Below, one piece after another: positions 1-6,350 of a stretch of DNA of 8,059 bases. This DNA comes from Balneolales bacterium (lineage in GTDB: Bacteria > Bacteroidota > Rhodothermia > Balneolales > Natronogracilivirgulaceae). Within the stretch, counting starts at the first letter, position 1; each line of letters starts with the position of its first letter. The notes under the pieces are model-generated. The model had not been told where the DNA came from. It saw nothing but the letters and a program-made list of their open reading frames with translations, and searched no databases. The translations under genes were made by a program, and so were the position numbers. The DNA lies in the NCBI GenBank assembly GCA_007133995.1, contig SLLP01000253.1, forward strand, positions 1 to 8,059, read 5' to 3'.

Positions 1-119
1 AACGGGCCTTGTAACCAGTATACTTGTGCGGATATGATATCACCGATCTCACCGCTTTGAAGCCGCCGGTGCATTTCCCGATAGTTGTTCTGGTACCGGC
101 GCTGCAAACCGACCACAAC
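1..119. repeat. Perfect 119-nt repeat shared with 2772-2890
   Basis: Bases 1-119 are identical to 2772-2890, inside the two oxidoreductase copies (about codons 179-217). The wider duplicated unit is 1-653 against 2772-3424 and is only about 90% identical where I sampled it. The identity continues to the window edge, so the true length of the perfect tract is unknown. Confidence 0.9.
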
Positions 120-653
120 ATTAAGATCCTTTTCCCTGGCAATTTTTGCGGACTCCATCACTCTTCGAACACCGGCAGCGTCAACGGCGACGGGCTTTTC
201 CATGAAAACGTGTTTGCCCTTTCGAACGGCTCCTTCAAAGTGCAGAGGGCGAAAAAAAGTGGGGGTAGTCAGCAGAACAACATCGGCCAGTTCAATGGCT
301 TGCTTGTATCCGTCAAAACCGATGAACTTGTGCTCGTCCGGCACATCCAGCTTCCCGCTGTCCCCATATCGCATGCTCAGCCGGTTGTAGCTATCCTTGA
401 GATTTTCCTCATCAATATCGGCCATGGCAACCAACTTGACCCCCTCATCGGCATTCAGAGCCTGAAAGGCGGCTCCGGTCCCCCTGTTGCCACACCCGAT
501 GAGTGCCACTTTTATCGTGTCGCTGCCTGCGGCATAGGCGCTTTGACCCAGCGACAAGGAGCCTAATATCAGTCCACTGGCTGCCATTGATGAGGTTTTT
601 ACGAAGTTGCGGCGTGATATTTTGCCTCTATATGACTTTTTTTCAGATTTCAT
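1..653 (-). CDS. Tat-exported Gfo/Idh/MocA oxidoreductase, copy A (partial)
   Basis: Predicted periplasmic NAD(P)-dependent oxidoreductase, probably acting on a sugar or glycoside; the substrate cannot be read from the sequence. It starts at the ATG at 651-653 and stays open for 217 codons to the left edge, so the catalytic Asp/His region and C-terminus lie outside. Seen: twin-arginine motif SRRNFVK (Arg14-Arg15), a hydrophobic segment and an AYA cleavage site (about residue 41); Rossmann motif GCGNRG (53-58); Asp79 at the end of the second strand; and the family EKP motif (152-154) with the catalytic Lys. The start is well supported because copy B (2069-3424) aligns codon for codon from its own ATG with no net indel, at about 85% protein identity. 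Most differences are in the first 12 residues and the signal peptide. An IS1380-like element ends 30 bp upstream of the ATG, in the probable 5' leader. No Shine-Dalgarno is visible. Confidence 0.9.
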   Translation of the reverse strand, partial: MKSEKKSYRGKISRRNFVKTSSMAASGLILGSLSLGQSAYAAGSDTIKVALIGCGNRGTGAAFQALNADEGVKLVAMADIDEENLKDSYNRLSMRYGDSGKLDVPDEHKFIGFDGYKQAIELADVVLLTTPTFFRPLHFEGAVRKGKHVFMEKPVAVDAAGVRRVMESAKIAREKDLNVVVGLQRRYQNNYREMHRRLQSGEIGDIISAQVYWLQGP

Positions 654-679
654 TTTTCAAAGTGTGGTCTTCATATTTT

Positions 680-683
680 CTAG
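680..683. repeat. CTAG target-site duplication, left copy
   Basis: CTAG sits directly outside the left inverted repeat, and the same four bases sit directly outside the right one (1941-1944). Four-base duplications fit IS1380-family insertion. CTAG is its own reverse complement, so it could equally be the outer end of longer inverted repeats. The family habit of IS ends beginning with CC favours a duplication. Confidence 0.65.
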
Positions 684-700
684 CCTGAATAATTCCTAAA
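684..700 (+). repeat. IS left terminal inverted repeat
   Basis: CCTGAATAATTCCTAAA pairs with the reverse complement of 1924-1940, CCTGCATTATTCATAAA. Mismatches are at positions 5, 8 and 13. The outermost CCTG is perfect on both sides, as expected of the transposase cleavage end. Confidence 0.8.
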
Positions 701-760
701 AACGGGAAAGCTTGTTTATACTAGGAGTGCATGTATTTATATCACAACAGGTTAAAGCAT

Positions 761-818
761 AACAACAAACCTTCCTTTATAACAACAAACCTACCTTTAT
801 AACAACAAACCTTCACTT
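761..818 (+). repeat. 20-bp tandem repeat, about three units, in IS leader
   Basis: Three head-to-tail copies of a 20-bp unit beginning AACAACAAACC start at 761, 781 and 801. Units 1 and 2 differ by one base; unit 3 diverges in its last few bases. The array lies just before the transposase start (822). The period is close to two helical turns, so the copies would face the same side of the DNA, as protein-binding iterons often do. Whether transposase or a host protein binds here is a guess; slippage duplication is the simple alternative. Confidence 0.85.
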
Positions 819-821
819 GGC

Positions 822-1688
822 ATGTACACTACAAAAAAATTTGGTAAGCAACAATCCGGTCAAGCCGAAATATTTCCACTCTCGCCGGTAGGTAAAAAAA
901 GTATTGATCTTCGTTTTGCAGGTCAAGACTTGTCTTCGCAGGCCCGGACGCCGCTCGAAAGCCGCTAACATGTTTGCCTTGCTGCAACGGGTGATCACCC
1001 GAATTCAGCAATACTGGCCTTCAAGGCGCATCATCGTTCGCGGCGATGCGCATTTCTGCTCGCTCGAGCTGATGGACTGGTGCCACCGAGAGTCGAAAAT
1101 CGGTTTTATAACCGGTCTGTCCGAAAATAAACGCCTGCATGTGTTAGGCGGGCAAATTATTGCTAATGCGCAAAACGAATTTGAGCAAACCGGCCGGCCC
1201 GTCAAGCGCTACGGGGAATTGTCCTATCAGGCCGGAAGCTGGAGCCGGGCTGAACGGGTGATTGTCAAGGTGGAAGTCAGTGGTCTGGGTACCAATATTC
1301 GCTATGTGGTCACCGATTCCAGGCGATACCGTGCCCGGCATATCTATGAGAAGGGTTACTGCAGCCGCGGGAAAATGGAACTGTACATCAAAGGCCACAA
1401 ATCCTGCCTGCACTCCGACCAAGCCTCGTGTTCGCGATTCATGGCCAACCAGTTCCGGTTGTTGTTGCATTCGGCGGCCTATGTGCCATGTACACCCTGC
1501 GCACTCGAGTGCTGCGTGGCACCCGACTGGCCCGGCCCACCTTTGCCACCATCCAGGCCAGGCTGCTCAAGGTGACCGGATGGGTTCGCGAGTTAAAAAC
1601 CAAAATCAGCATTGAACTGCCATACAGCTATCCATATTGTTCTATTTTTGGTAAAACTCTGCACGTGTTTGGTCACTTGCGTTCATAG
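822..1688 (+). pseudogene. IS1380-family DDE transposase, deleted and frameshifted
   Basis: The remnant has three pieces. Frame one opens at ATG 822 and reads the family-like N-terminus FPLSPVGKK...FAGQDLSSQ before running out of frame to a TAA at 966-968. From about 935 the reading moves to another frame (codons in phase with 904), which carries the C-terminal half: RGDAHF with a catalytic Asp (about 1045) and GKMELYIKG with the catalytic Glu (about 1378), then ANQFRLLLHSAAYV. Near 1489 a one-base-type frameshift moves the reading to a third frame, MYTLRTRVLRG...ISIELPYSYPY, ending at TAG 1686-1688. About 150 residues, including the expected first catalytic Asp, are missing at the first junction. 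The enzyme must be inactive. The family call is from motif memory, not a search, but the inverted repeats and 4-bp duplication agree with it. Confidence 0.82.
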
Positions 1689-1796
1689 CTGCCGCTTTGG
1701 AGTCACTTTACAGAATAACGCTCATAAAAACTACAAACCGTTCGGCAGTAATAGGAAGGTTGTGTAAAAAATCGGGTTAAAACGACCTGAAATCCC

Positions 1797-1821
1797 TTTT
1801 TGAGGGTGGTTGTCTCAAAAA
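1797..1821. repeat. 8-bp perfect inverted repeat in IS 3' region
   Basis: TTTTTGAG (1797-1804) pairs with CTCAAAAA (1814-1821) across a 9-base loop, in the non-coding tail of the IS after the transposase stop. A rho-independent terminator seems unlikely because the stem is A/T-rich and no T-run follows it on either strand. It may instead limit read-through translation from outside the IS, but this is inference. Confidence 0.5.
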
Positions 1822-1923
1822 CAAGCCCAATGAAGTCGGGAAATTCGTAATATTCTGCCAAACCTGTCCACTCTTGAAAGCAATTTTGGACCCTGATTCC
1901 CGAAATGGCCAGGTTAAATCGGA

Positions 1924-1940
1924 TTTATGAATAATGCAGG
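1924..1940 (-). repeat. IS right terminal inverted repeat
   Basis: The reverse complement reads CCTGCATTATTCATAAA and matches the left end (684-700) at 14 of 17 positions. Confidence 0.8.
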
Positions 1941-1944
1941 CTAG
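1941..1944. repeat. CTAG target-site duplication, right copy
   Basis: CTAG directly follows the right inverted repeat and matches 680-683. Removing 684-1940 and one CTAG restores a plausible uninterrupted spacer of about 150 bp between the copy B stop and the copy A start. Confidence 0.65.
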
Positions 1945-1955
1945 GTATGTTGTTT

Positions 1956-1968
1956 CTTTATTATAAAG
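1956..1968. promoter_or_regulatory. A/T-rich palindrome in old copy A leader
   Basis: CTTTATTATAAAG is a perfect 6+1+6 palindrome just outside the IS, between the promoter-like sequence at 1975-2004 and the copy A gene. It could be an operator, but A/T-rich palindromes this short also arise by chance. Confidence 0.2.
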
Positions 1969-1974
1969 CTGGCT

Positions 1975-2004
1975 ATTATAGTAAGGATAATGCTGTTTAT
2001 ATCA
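1975..2004 (-). promoter_or_regulatory. Candidate promoter of copy A, cut off by the IS
   Basis: On the minus strand, TTGATA (1999-2004) is followed after 18 bases by TATAAT (1975-1980), a good housekeeping-type -35/-10 pair. It lies in the 124-bp spacer (1945-2068) after the copy B stop and points at copy A. Without the IS, the -10 would be about 60 bases from the copy A ATG; now it is more than 1.3 kb away. Caution: Bacteroidota housekeeping promoters often use a different consensus (TTTG and TAnnTTTG), and A/T-rich spacers give chance matches. I see nothing else in this spacer. Confidence 0.35.
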
Positions 2005-2068
2005 AAAATGCAAAAACTGCTATTTATGCCTTTTTATGTGGAATAATGTGACTGGATCGAGCTGCAAT

Positions 2069-3424
2069 TTACACTACCCGGGTGACACCAGGCACCGGTA
2101 CGGGATAATAGCCGTTTTCATCCGGTGTGACGGGTGGCGGCGTATTCCAATCGACATCTTCGGGATTGAGATCATGATGCGGGTACATTCGCCTGTTGGA
2201 TTTTAGTGCCTGATCCCACTCAAGAAACTGCCCGGAGTAGGTAGCCATGTATCCCATGATGGCGGTCATGGTTGATTTGGCTCCAAAATCCGTGTTATCG
2301 ATGATATCTCCTTTTCTTAGTGCTGCAAACAACTCATCGTGTTCCTGCTGGTAGGGGCTGGGATCATCTTCGCCCTGGTAAGAAAACCGGATATTTCTGT
2401 TTCGATCCCTGATAATGCCGACAGGTGAATTGTCGGTAAACAGGGATCCCCTGGTACCAAGAAAGTTTTCGGCGACCTGATGCCAGCAACCCGGAATTTG
2501 CCGGCATTGGGCGGCAAGCACCACACCGCCTGGATAGGTATACTCCACAAAGTTGTGATCGTAATTCTGACCGTATTCTTTGCCTGAGCGGACCTCTCGC
2601 CCCCCCATTCCCTGGGCCGAAACCGGATGTTCGCCGATATACCAGTTTGCAATATCGATGTTGTGAATCAGCTGGTCAAGGACCTGGTCTCCTGATTGCC
2701 AGATGAAGTGGAAGTGGTTTTTTATCTGGTGTTCCAGCTCTGACCATTCCGGCAGGTGCTTTCTTGTACGAAACGGGCCTTGTAACCAGTATACTTGTGC
2801 GGATATGATATCACCGATCTCACCGCTTTGAAGCCGCCGGTGCATTTCCCGATAGTTGTTCTGGTACCGGCGCTGCAAACCGACCACAACGTTAAGGCCT
2901 TTTTCTTTGGCTGTTTTTCCCGATTCCATCACTCTTCGAACACCGGCAGCGTCAACGGCGACGGGTTTTTCCATGAATACGTGTTTGCCCTTTCGAACGG
3001 CTTCTTCAAAATGCAGAGGTCGGAAAAAAGTGGGGGTAGTCAGCAGAACAACATCGGCCAGTGCAATGGCGTGCTTGTATCCGTCAAAACCGACGAACCT
3101 GTGCTCGTCCGGTACATCCAGTTTTCCGTTGTTCCCATATCGCATGCTCAGCCGGGTGTAGCTATCCTTGAGATTTTTTTCACAGATATCGGCCATGGCA
3201 ATCAGCTTGACCCCCTCATCGGCATTCAAAGCCTGAAAGGCGGCTCCTGTGCCCCTGTTGCCACAACCAATAAGAGCCACTTTTATCGTGTCGCCGCCTC
3301 CTGCATAGGCGCTTTGCCCCAACGGCAAGGTGCCCAACATCAGCCCTGCGGTTGCCATCGATGAGGTTTTGACAAAATTGCGTCGCGAGAGTGTATGCTC
3401 AGAAATTTTATTATCGGTATTCAT
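2069..3424 (-). CDS. Tat-exported Gfo/Idh/MocA oxidoreductase, copy B (complete)
   Basis: Predicted periplasmic NAD(P)-dependent dehydrogenase or oxidoreductase of 451 residues. In order: twin-arginine motif SRRNFVK (13-19), hydrophobic stretch, AYA cleavage site (39-41); Rossmann domain with GCGNRG (53-58) and Asp79; EKP (152-154) with catalytic Lys153; and in the C-terminal domain DQLIH, giving Asp250 and His254 in the D-x3-H spacing of the inositol dehydrogenase catalytic triad. The tail is the Pro-rich type common in Bacteroidota members (YPVPVPG). GH109 glycosidases share this fold and may carry Tat signals, but they lack EKP, so a redox enzyme is preferred. The substrate is unknown; oxidation of sugars or glycosides is usual. 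The frame is open further upstream to 3682, but ATG 3424 is chosen because the Tat signal begins there, it matches copy A, and an earlier start would overlap the metalloprotease gene. The ATG follows an A-rich leader with no Shine-Dalgarno. Confidence 0.93.
   Translation of the reverse strand: MNTDNKISEHTLSRRNFVKTSSMATAGLMLGTLPLGQSAYAGGGDTIKVALIGCGNRGTGAAFQALNADEGVKLIAMADICEKNLKDSYTRLSMRYGNNGKLDVPDEHRFVGFDGYKHAIALADVVLLTTPTFFRPLHFEEAVRKGKHVFMEKPVAVDAAGVRRVMESGKTAKEKGLNVVVGLQRRYQNNYREMHRRLQSGEIGDIISAQVYWLQGPFRTRKHLPEWSELEHQIKNHFHFIWQSGDQVLDQLIHNIDIANWYIGEHPVSAQGMGGREVRSGKEYGQNYDHNFVEYTYPGGVVLAAQCRQIPGCWHQVAENFLGTRGSLFTDNSPVGIIRDRNRNIRFSYQGEDDPSPYQQEHDELFAALRKGDIIDNTDFGAKSTMTAIMGYMATYSGQFLEWDQALKSNRRMYPHHDLNPEDVDWNTPPPVTPDENGYYPVPVPGVTRVV
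2772..2890. repeat. Perfect 119-nt repeat shared with 1-119
   Basis: Partner of 1-119. The identity ends sharply at 2891; the next 36 bases differ at about 10 positions between copies, after which 38 or so bases are again identical. Such patchiness is not expected from uniform divergence. Confidence 0.9.
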
Positions 3425-3614
3425 TTTTTTATTTTTTAACATCATTTGCAACTGTGAAATATTTTTATTGTCAGTATTTGGTAGAGTTTTTTTCTTATGG
3501 ATAAAACGATTCCAAAGTACAAAATATTTATTGTATGTTTTCAGCTCATCTATATAACCGGTAAAATCACGATTTGGCCGGAGTATACAGCTGCTGCTTC
3601 GGGGTGATGATGAA
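3425..3614 (-). other. A/T-rich leader between metalloprotease and copy B
   Basis: A 190-bp spacer. The minus-strand reading frame of copy B stays open through it, but the sequence is A/T-rich with low-complexity runs and does not read like protein, so I treat it as an untranslated leader. I found no convincing terminator for the metalloprotease and no clear promoter; a weak TTGTAC/CATAAG pair with 17-base spacing is visible (about 3500-3530) but is not reliable. I see no similarity to the leader of copy A, although the coding regions are about 90% identical. Confidence 0.5.
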
Positions 3615-6305
3615 CTATTGACCCAGTGGAAACATGTTGGGCATGGGGGGTGATGGCCGGATCGACGGCTTAAAAGTACCATCCCTGAGAAATCTCTGAA
3701 TGTCTTTATACATCAGTGAGTATTGCGACACAGCGGAAGGGTCGGACGCAGGTGATGATTCTTCCAGGATATTTCCCAGCTGACCGGCAATTATTTCAAG
3801 CTGCCACTCGGCCGACGCTCTTGCCTCGGAAACAGTACTGGAATTCCCGGCCATATTCATCAATGCTTCTGTGTACGTCCGCTGTACAACCCGCTCAATA
3901 GCCGGCCGATCGGTTGCATTGCGTAAGGTATCAGCTTCAGGGAGGGTGTTGGTTTTGGTTTTACTTGTTGAAGCGTTAAGCGAAAGTTTTTCTCTAAAAA
4001 CAGCTTTATTTACATTGCTGAGGAGCTCCTCGAGAGTGGGAAGGTCCGGATTGCGGTCGGCGAATGCGACAACCCGGGCGGTTCGGCGTGGTTCAAGCAG
4101 CTCGGAAAATATCCGAGCGGAAAGTGCCTTTACAAACTCAAGCTGATCGGCCGCAGGAGTGGCCGGACTGGTAAACGAACGGTCTCCTTCCGAATAGCCC
4201 CAGGGGGCAGGTGCCATGAGCTGGAGTATACTTTCCGGTACCACCAGCTCTTCGGTTTGCAATGCTTGCATGAGGGCTTGCAGCGCCCGGCGCTGAAGCT
4301 CAGCAGGAATCAGCGTTGTTGGTTCCTGGCCGTCGCCGCGAAGTGCATAGCGGAACTCCATTCCTCCGATATATTTGGTCACCGATGATAGCAGAAATCG
4401 GTGCATCACGTAGACCGGCACAAAGCGCTCCCGTAGCAGGAACATGGGCTCGTCTTCCTGAAGGGTCCGTTCGTCGAAATGGTCCATGAGAAAGCGTCTG
4501 ACCTCCATGATTTCCTGCAATTCGGTGATGGGATCTTCTGCAAGGGCCCATGCCTGCACATTAGGATGCGAGCCAAAAGGCCTGGTATGCGGGGCACTGA
4601 TGTGATACAGGCCGGTATCAAGACCTTCTTTTATGATGGCGTCAAGGCCTTCCTCCTCCAGTTCCGGAGGAAACCGGGAATAACCCCAGCGAATGGAGAG
4701 GGTGTCAAAGGCACCGGGTCCGGGTGCGTATGCCCGGCTCAGGTCAAGTTTTCCGTCACGAAGGCGGATGTGGGGACCGGGATAATCCATCACCGATGCC
4801 CTACCCATGCTTTCTGCGGCAAAATTGTGCGCAAGTCCCAACGTGTGACCCAGTTCATGTGCGGCATGCTGGCGGCGGCGCGACATTACGAACTCCTCGG
4901 CATCGATGTGAGGGTCGAGCGTTGTCATCCACTCCAGGGTACCTTCGGGATCACCGGAACCCAGCGACTGCAGTGAACCAAAACCGTTGGCTGTTTTAGG
5001 TGACTCAAACGAGCCGTATACGTCGCTTTCCAATACGCCTAATTCCAATGCTGGTATAAAACCGGCGTACTGGTTGAAATTCACCAGAGACCGGTGAGAA
5101 TCCATCCGCACGGCAGCCTTGATGATCTCGCCGGTGCGCGGGTCTCGGAAGGTGGGTCCGATCGACGCGCCAGCCTCTGAACGGTGCACCCACATCACCA
5201 CATTATAGCGTGCATCCATCGGATCCATATCATCGGACATATCCTTGAGTAAAAATGCATTACGGAAACCAGCCGCTTCAAAGACACCGTTGAACCATTC
5301 CATGCCTTCCCTGAAAGCGGTGCGGTAGGGCTCGGGAATAGCCTTATCCATATAATAGGTTATCGGCTCGACTGGTTCGGAAATTTCGGCATCGGGGTCT
5401 TTTTTTTCAAGCCGGTGGCGCACGGCATAGCGGGTAATCAGGTCCTCATTGAACCCCTTGGAATAATCATAAAAAGAGACATTGAGAAATCCGGCTCTGG
5501 GGTCATATTTACGCGGTTGAAATCCGCCATCGGGAAGTTTGACCAGCGAATGGTGCTGGCGCATGGTGACAGACCGGCCATCAGGTGCATGACGCTGGAT
5601 GGTCCATGAAGGGTTGTCAGAGGTCAGCGTTATGGCGGCCTCAATTTCGGTGTTATTGGGAAAGGCCTTAGTTCGTGGCATGTAGATGAAACTGCGCCCG
5701 GTTTCTACCCGGAAGGTTCCGAGATTGCTTCTGCTGAAAAGGCGACGAACATCGAATGCGTCATTGATAAAATAGGAGGTGGCATCAACCAGATAGCTGC
5801 CATTATGTTCGGCAGTAATGTCAAAACTTCCAACAACCGAGGTGGGGAACGACTCTTCGACCGACCGGGCGAGATGTGGTTGAGCCGGATCGGTTGATAC
5901 GAATCGGTGATTGAGCAGCGTAAAATGGATCTTTGGTCCAACCCGTTCGAACCGGGCGAGATGCTCATCACCAATCTGGGCGCGGTCAAGACGGGGACCG
6001 TTCATGCCACCACCAGTGCCGGTCCCAATGAGGTACAGGAATTTTTCACCAAGCATGTGACCCGGTATCTCAAGAAACAATCGACCCCGCTGGTCGTCCC
6101 AGTAAAGCGGGAAAAAGCCGTCCTGTTTTTTGAACGTTTCCGTGTAGGTTTCGATTCCGGGCCATGGCGACCGGTTGTCTGATTGGACTGCCTTAATTTC
6201 CGATGATACAGACGGATCCGTTGAGATATGTGCACACGATGTGATAAAACAAAGCAAAAGCGTAAAAAACAACAGACTTTTTAAAGCCTTGCTGATTGAT
6301 GTCAT
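3615..6305 (-). CDS. Zinc-dependent metalloprotease lipoprotein (DUF5117/DUF4953 type)
   Basis: A predicted membrane-anchored zinc endopeptidase of 896 residues. The N-terminus MTSISKALKSLLFF is followed by lipobox ITSC with Cys24, giving a lipoprotein facing the periplasm or cell surface. Then comes a DUF5118-like segment (about 35-80), with FFPLYWDDQRGRLFLEI leading into a DUF5117-like region (to about 290). The catalytic domain has HELGHTLGLAH, the HExxHxxGxxH zinc site (His483, Glu484, His487, His493), and SVMDYP about 13 residues on as a Met-turn (Met506), as in metzincins. A largely helical C-terminal region of about 300 residues follows, usual for this family. An earlier ATG at 6350, directly after the upstream TAA, would add 15 residues (MVSRWLTSF...) and spoil the compact signal peptide, so 6305 is preferred. 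No Shine-Dalgarno supports either start. Its substrate is unknown. It is probably co-transcribed with the PKD gene. Confidence 0.9.
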   Translation of the reverse strand: MTSISKALKSLLFFTLLLCFITSCAHISTDPSVSSEIKAVQSDNRSPWPGIETYTETFKKQDGFFPLYWDDQRGRLFLEIPGHMLGEKFLYLIGTGTGGGMNGPRLDRAQIGDEHLARFERVGPKIHFTLLNHRFVSTDPAQPHLARSVEESFPTSVVGSFDITAEHNGSYLVDATSYFINDAFDVRRLFSRSNLGTFRVETGRSFIYMPRTKAFPNNTEIEAAITLTSDNPSWTIQRHAPDGRSVTMRQHHSLVKLPDGGFQPRKYDPRAGFLNVSFYDYSKGFNEDLITRYAVRHRLEKKDPDAEISEPVEPITYYMDKAIPEPYRTAFREGMEWFNGVFEAAGFRNAFLLKDMSDDMDPMDARYNVVMWVHRSEAGASIGPTFRDPRTGEIIKAAVRMDSHRSLVNFNQYAGFIPALELGVLESDVYGSFESPKTANGFGSLQSLGSGDPEGTLEWMTTLDPHIDAEEFVMSRRRQHAAHELGHTLGLAHNFAAESMGRASVMDYPGPHIRLRDGKLDLSRAYAPGPGAFDTLSIRWGYSRFPPELEEEGLDAIIKEGLDTGLYHISAPHTRPFGSHPNVQAWALAEDPITELQEIMEVRRFLMDHFDERTLQEDEPMFLLRERFVPVYVMHRFLLSSVTKYIGGMEFRYALRGDGQEPTTLIPAELQRRALQALMQALQTEELVVPESILQLMAPAPWGYSEGDRSFTSPATPAADQLEFVKALSARIFSELLEPRRTARVVAFADRNPDLPTLEELLSNVNKAVFREKLSLNASTSKTKTNTLPEADTLRNATDRPAIERVVQRTYTEALMNMAGNSSTVSEARASAEWQLEIIAGQLGNILEESSPASDPSAVSQYSLMYKDIQRFLRDGTFKPSIRPSPPMPNMFPLGQ

Positions 6306-6350
6306 AATGATCAGATTCAATACGAAAGACGTCAGCCATCTCGATACCAT

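Larger units (their letters stand above)
684..1940 (+). mobile_element. IS1380-family insertion sequence, internally deleted remnant
   Basis: A 1257-bp element between the two oxidoreductase copies. It has 17-bp imperfect terminal inverted repeats (14 of 17 matching) beginning CCTG, flanked by CTAG on both sides. It carries one plus-strand transposase that is broken and lacks its middle. Family members are usually about 1.6-1.7 kb, so roughly 400-450 bp is missing, in line with the absent middle of the protein. From left to right it holds the left repeat, a leader with a 20-bp tandem repeat (761-818), the transposase remnant (822-1688) and about 235 bp of non-coding 3' sequence with a short inverted repeat (1797-1821). 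It cannot move by itself, but the intact ends could be used by a related transposase supplied in trans. It is antiparallel to all surrounding genes. Confidence 0.85.

Noticed and set aside
24..566. Long plus-strand open frame, with a near-identical one at 2795-3364
   Set aside because: Both are antisense shadows of the two oxidoreductase copies. They resemble each other only because the genes beneath are duplicated.
761..818. Possible CRISPR array
   Set aside because: The 20-bp units are directly adjacent with no unique spacers, and only about three are present.
904..1575. Apparent intact 223-residue plus-strand gene
   Set aside because: It starts from a TTG, lacks the transposase N-terminus and first catalytic region, and its last 30 or so residues are out-of-frame nonsense after the shift near 1489.
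1797..1821. Rho-independent terminator at the IS 3' end
   Set aside because: The stem is A/T-rich and no T-run follows it on either strand, so it is listed only as an inverted repeat.
2069..3424. GH109-type glycosidase identity for the oxidoreductases
   Set aside because: The EKP lysine motif and D-x3-H pair of redox-active Gfo/Idh/MocA members are present, whereas GH109 enzymes lack EKP. It cannot be fully excluded without a search.
3425..3682. 86-codon upstream extension of the copy B frame
   Set aside because: It would overlap the end of the metalloprotease gene, has non-protein-like low-complexity composition, and would bury the Tat signal. Copy A has the same start point as 3424.
4479..4976. 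Plus-strand open frame of 165 codons inside the metalloprotease
   Set aside because: Antisense to the conserved zinc-site region, with no recognisable motif. The minus-strand frame fully explains the sequence.
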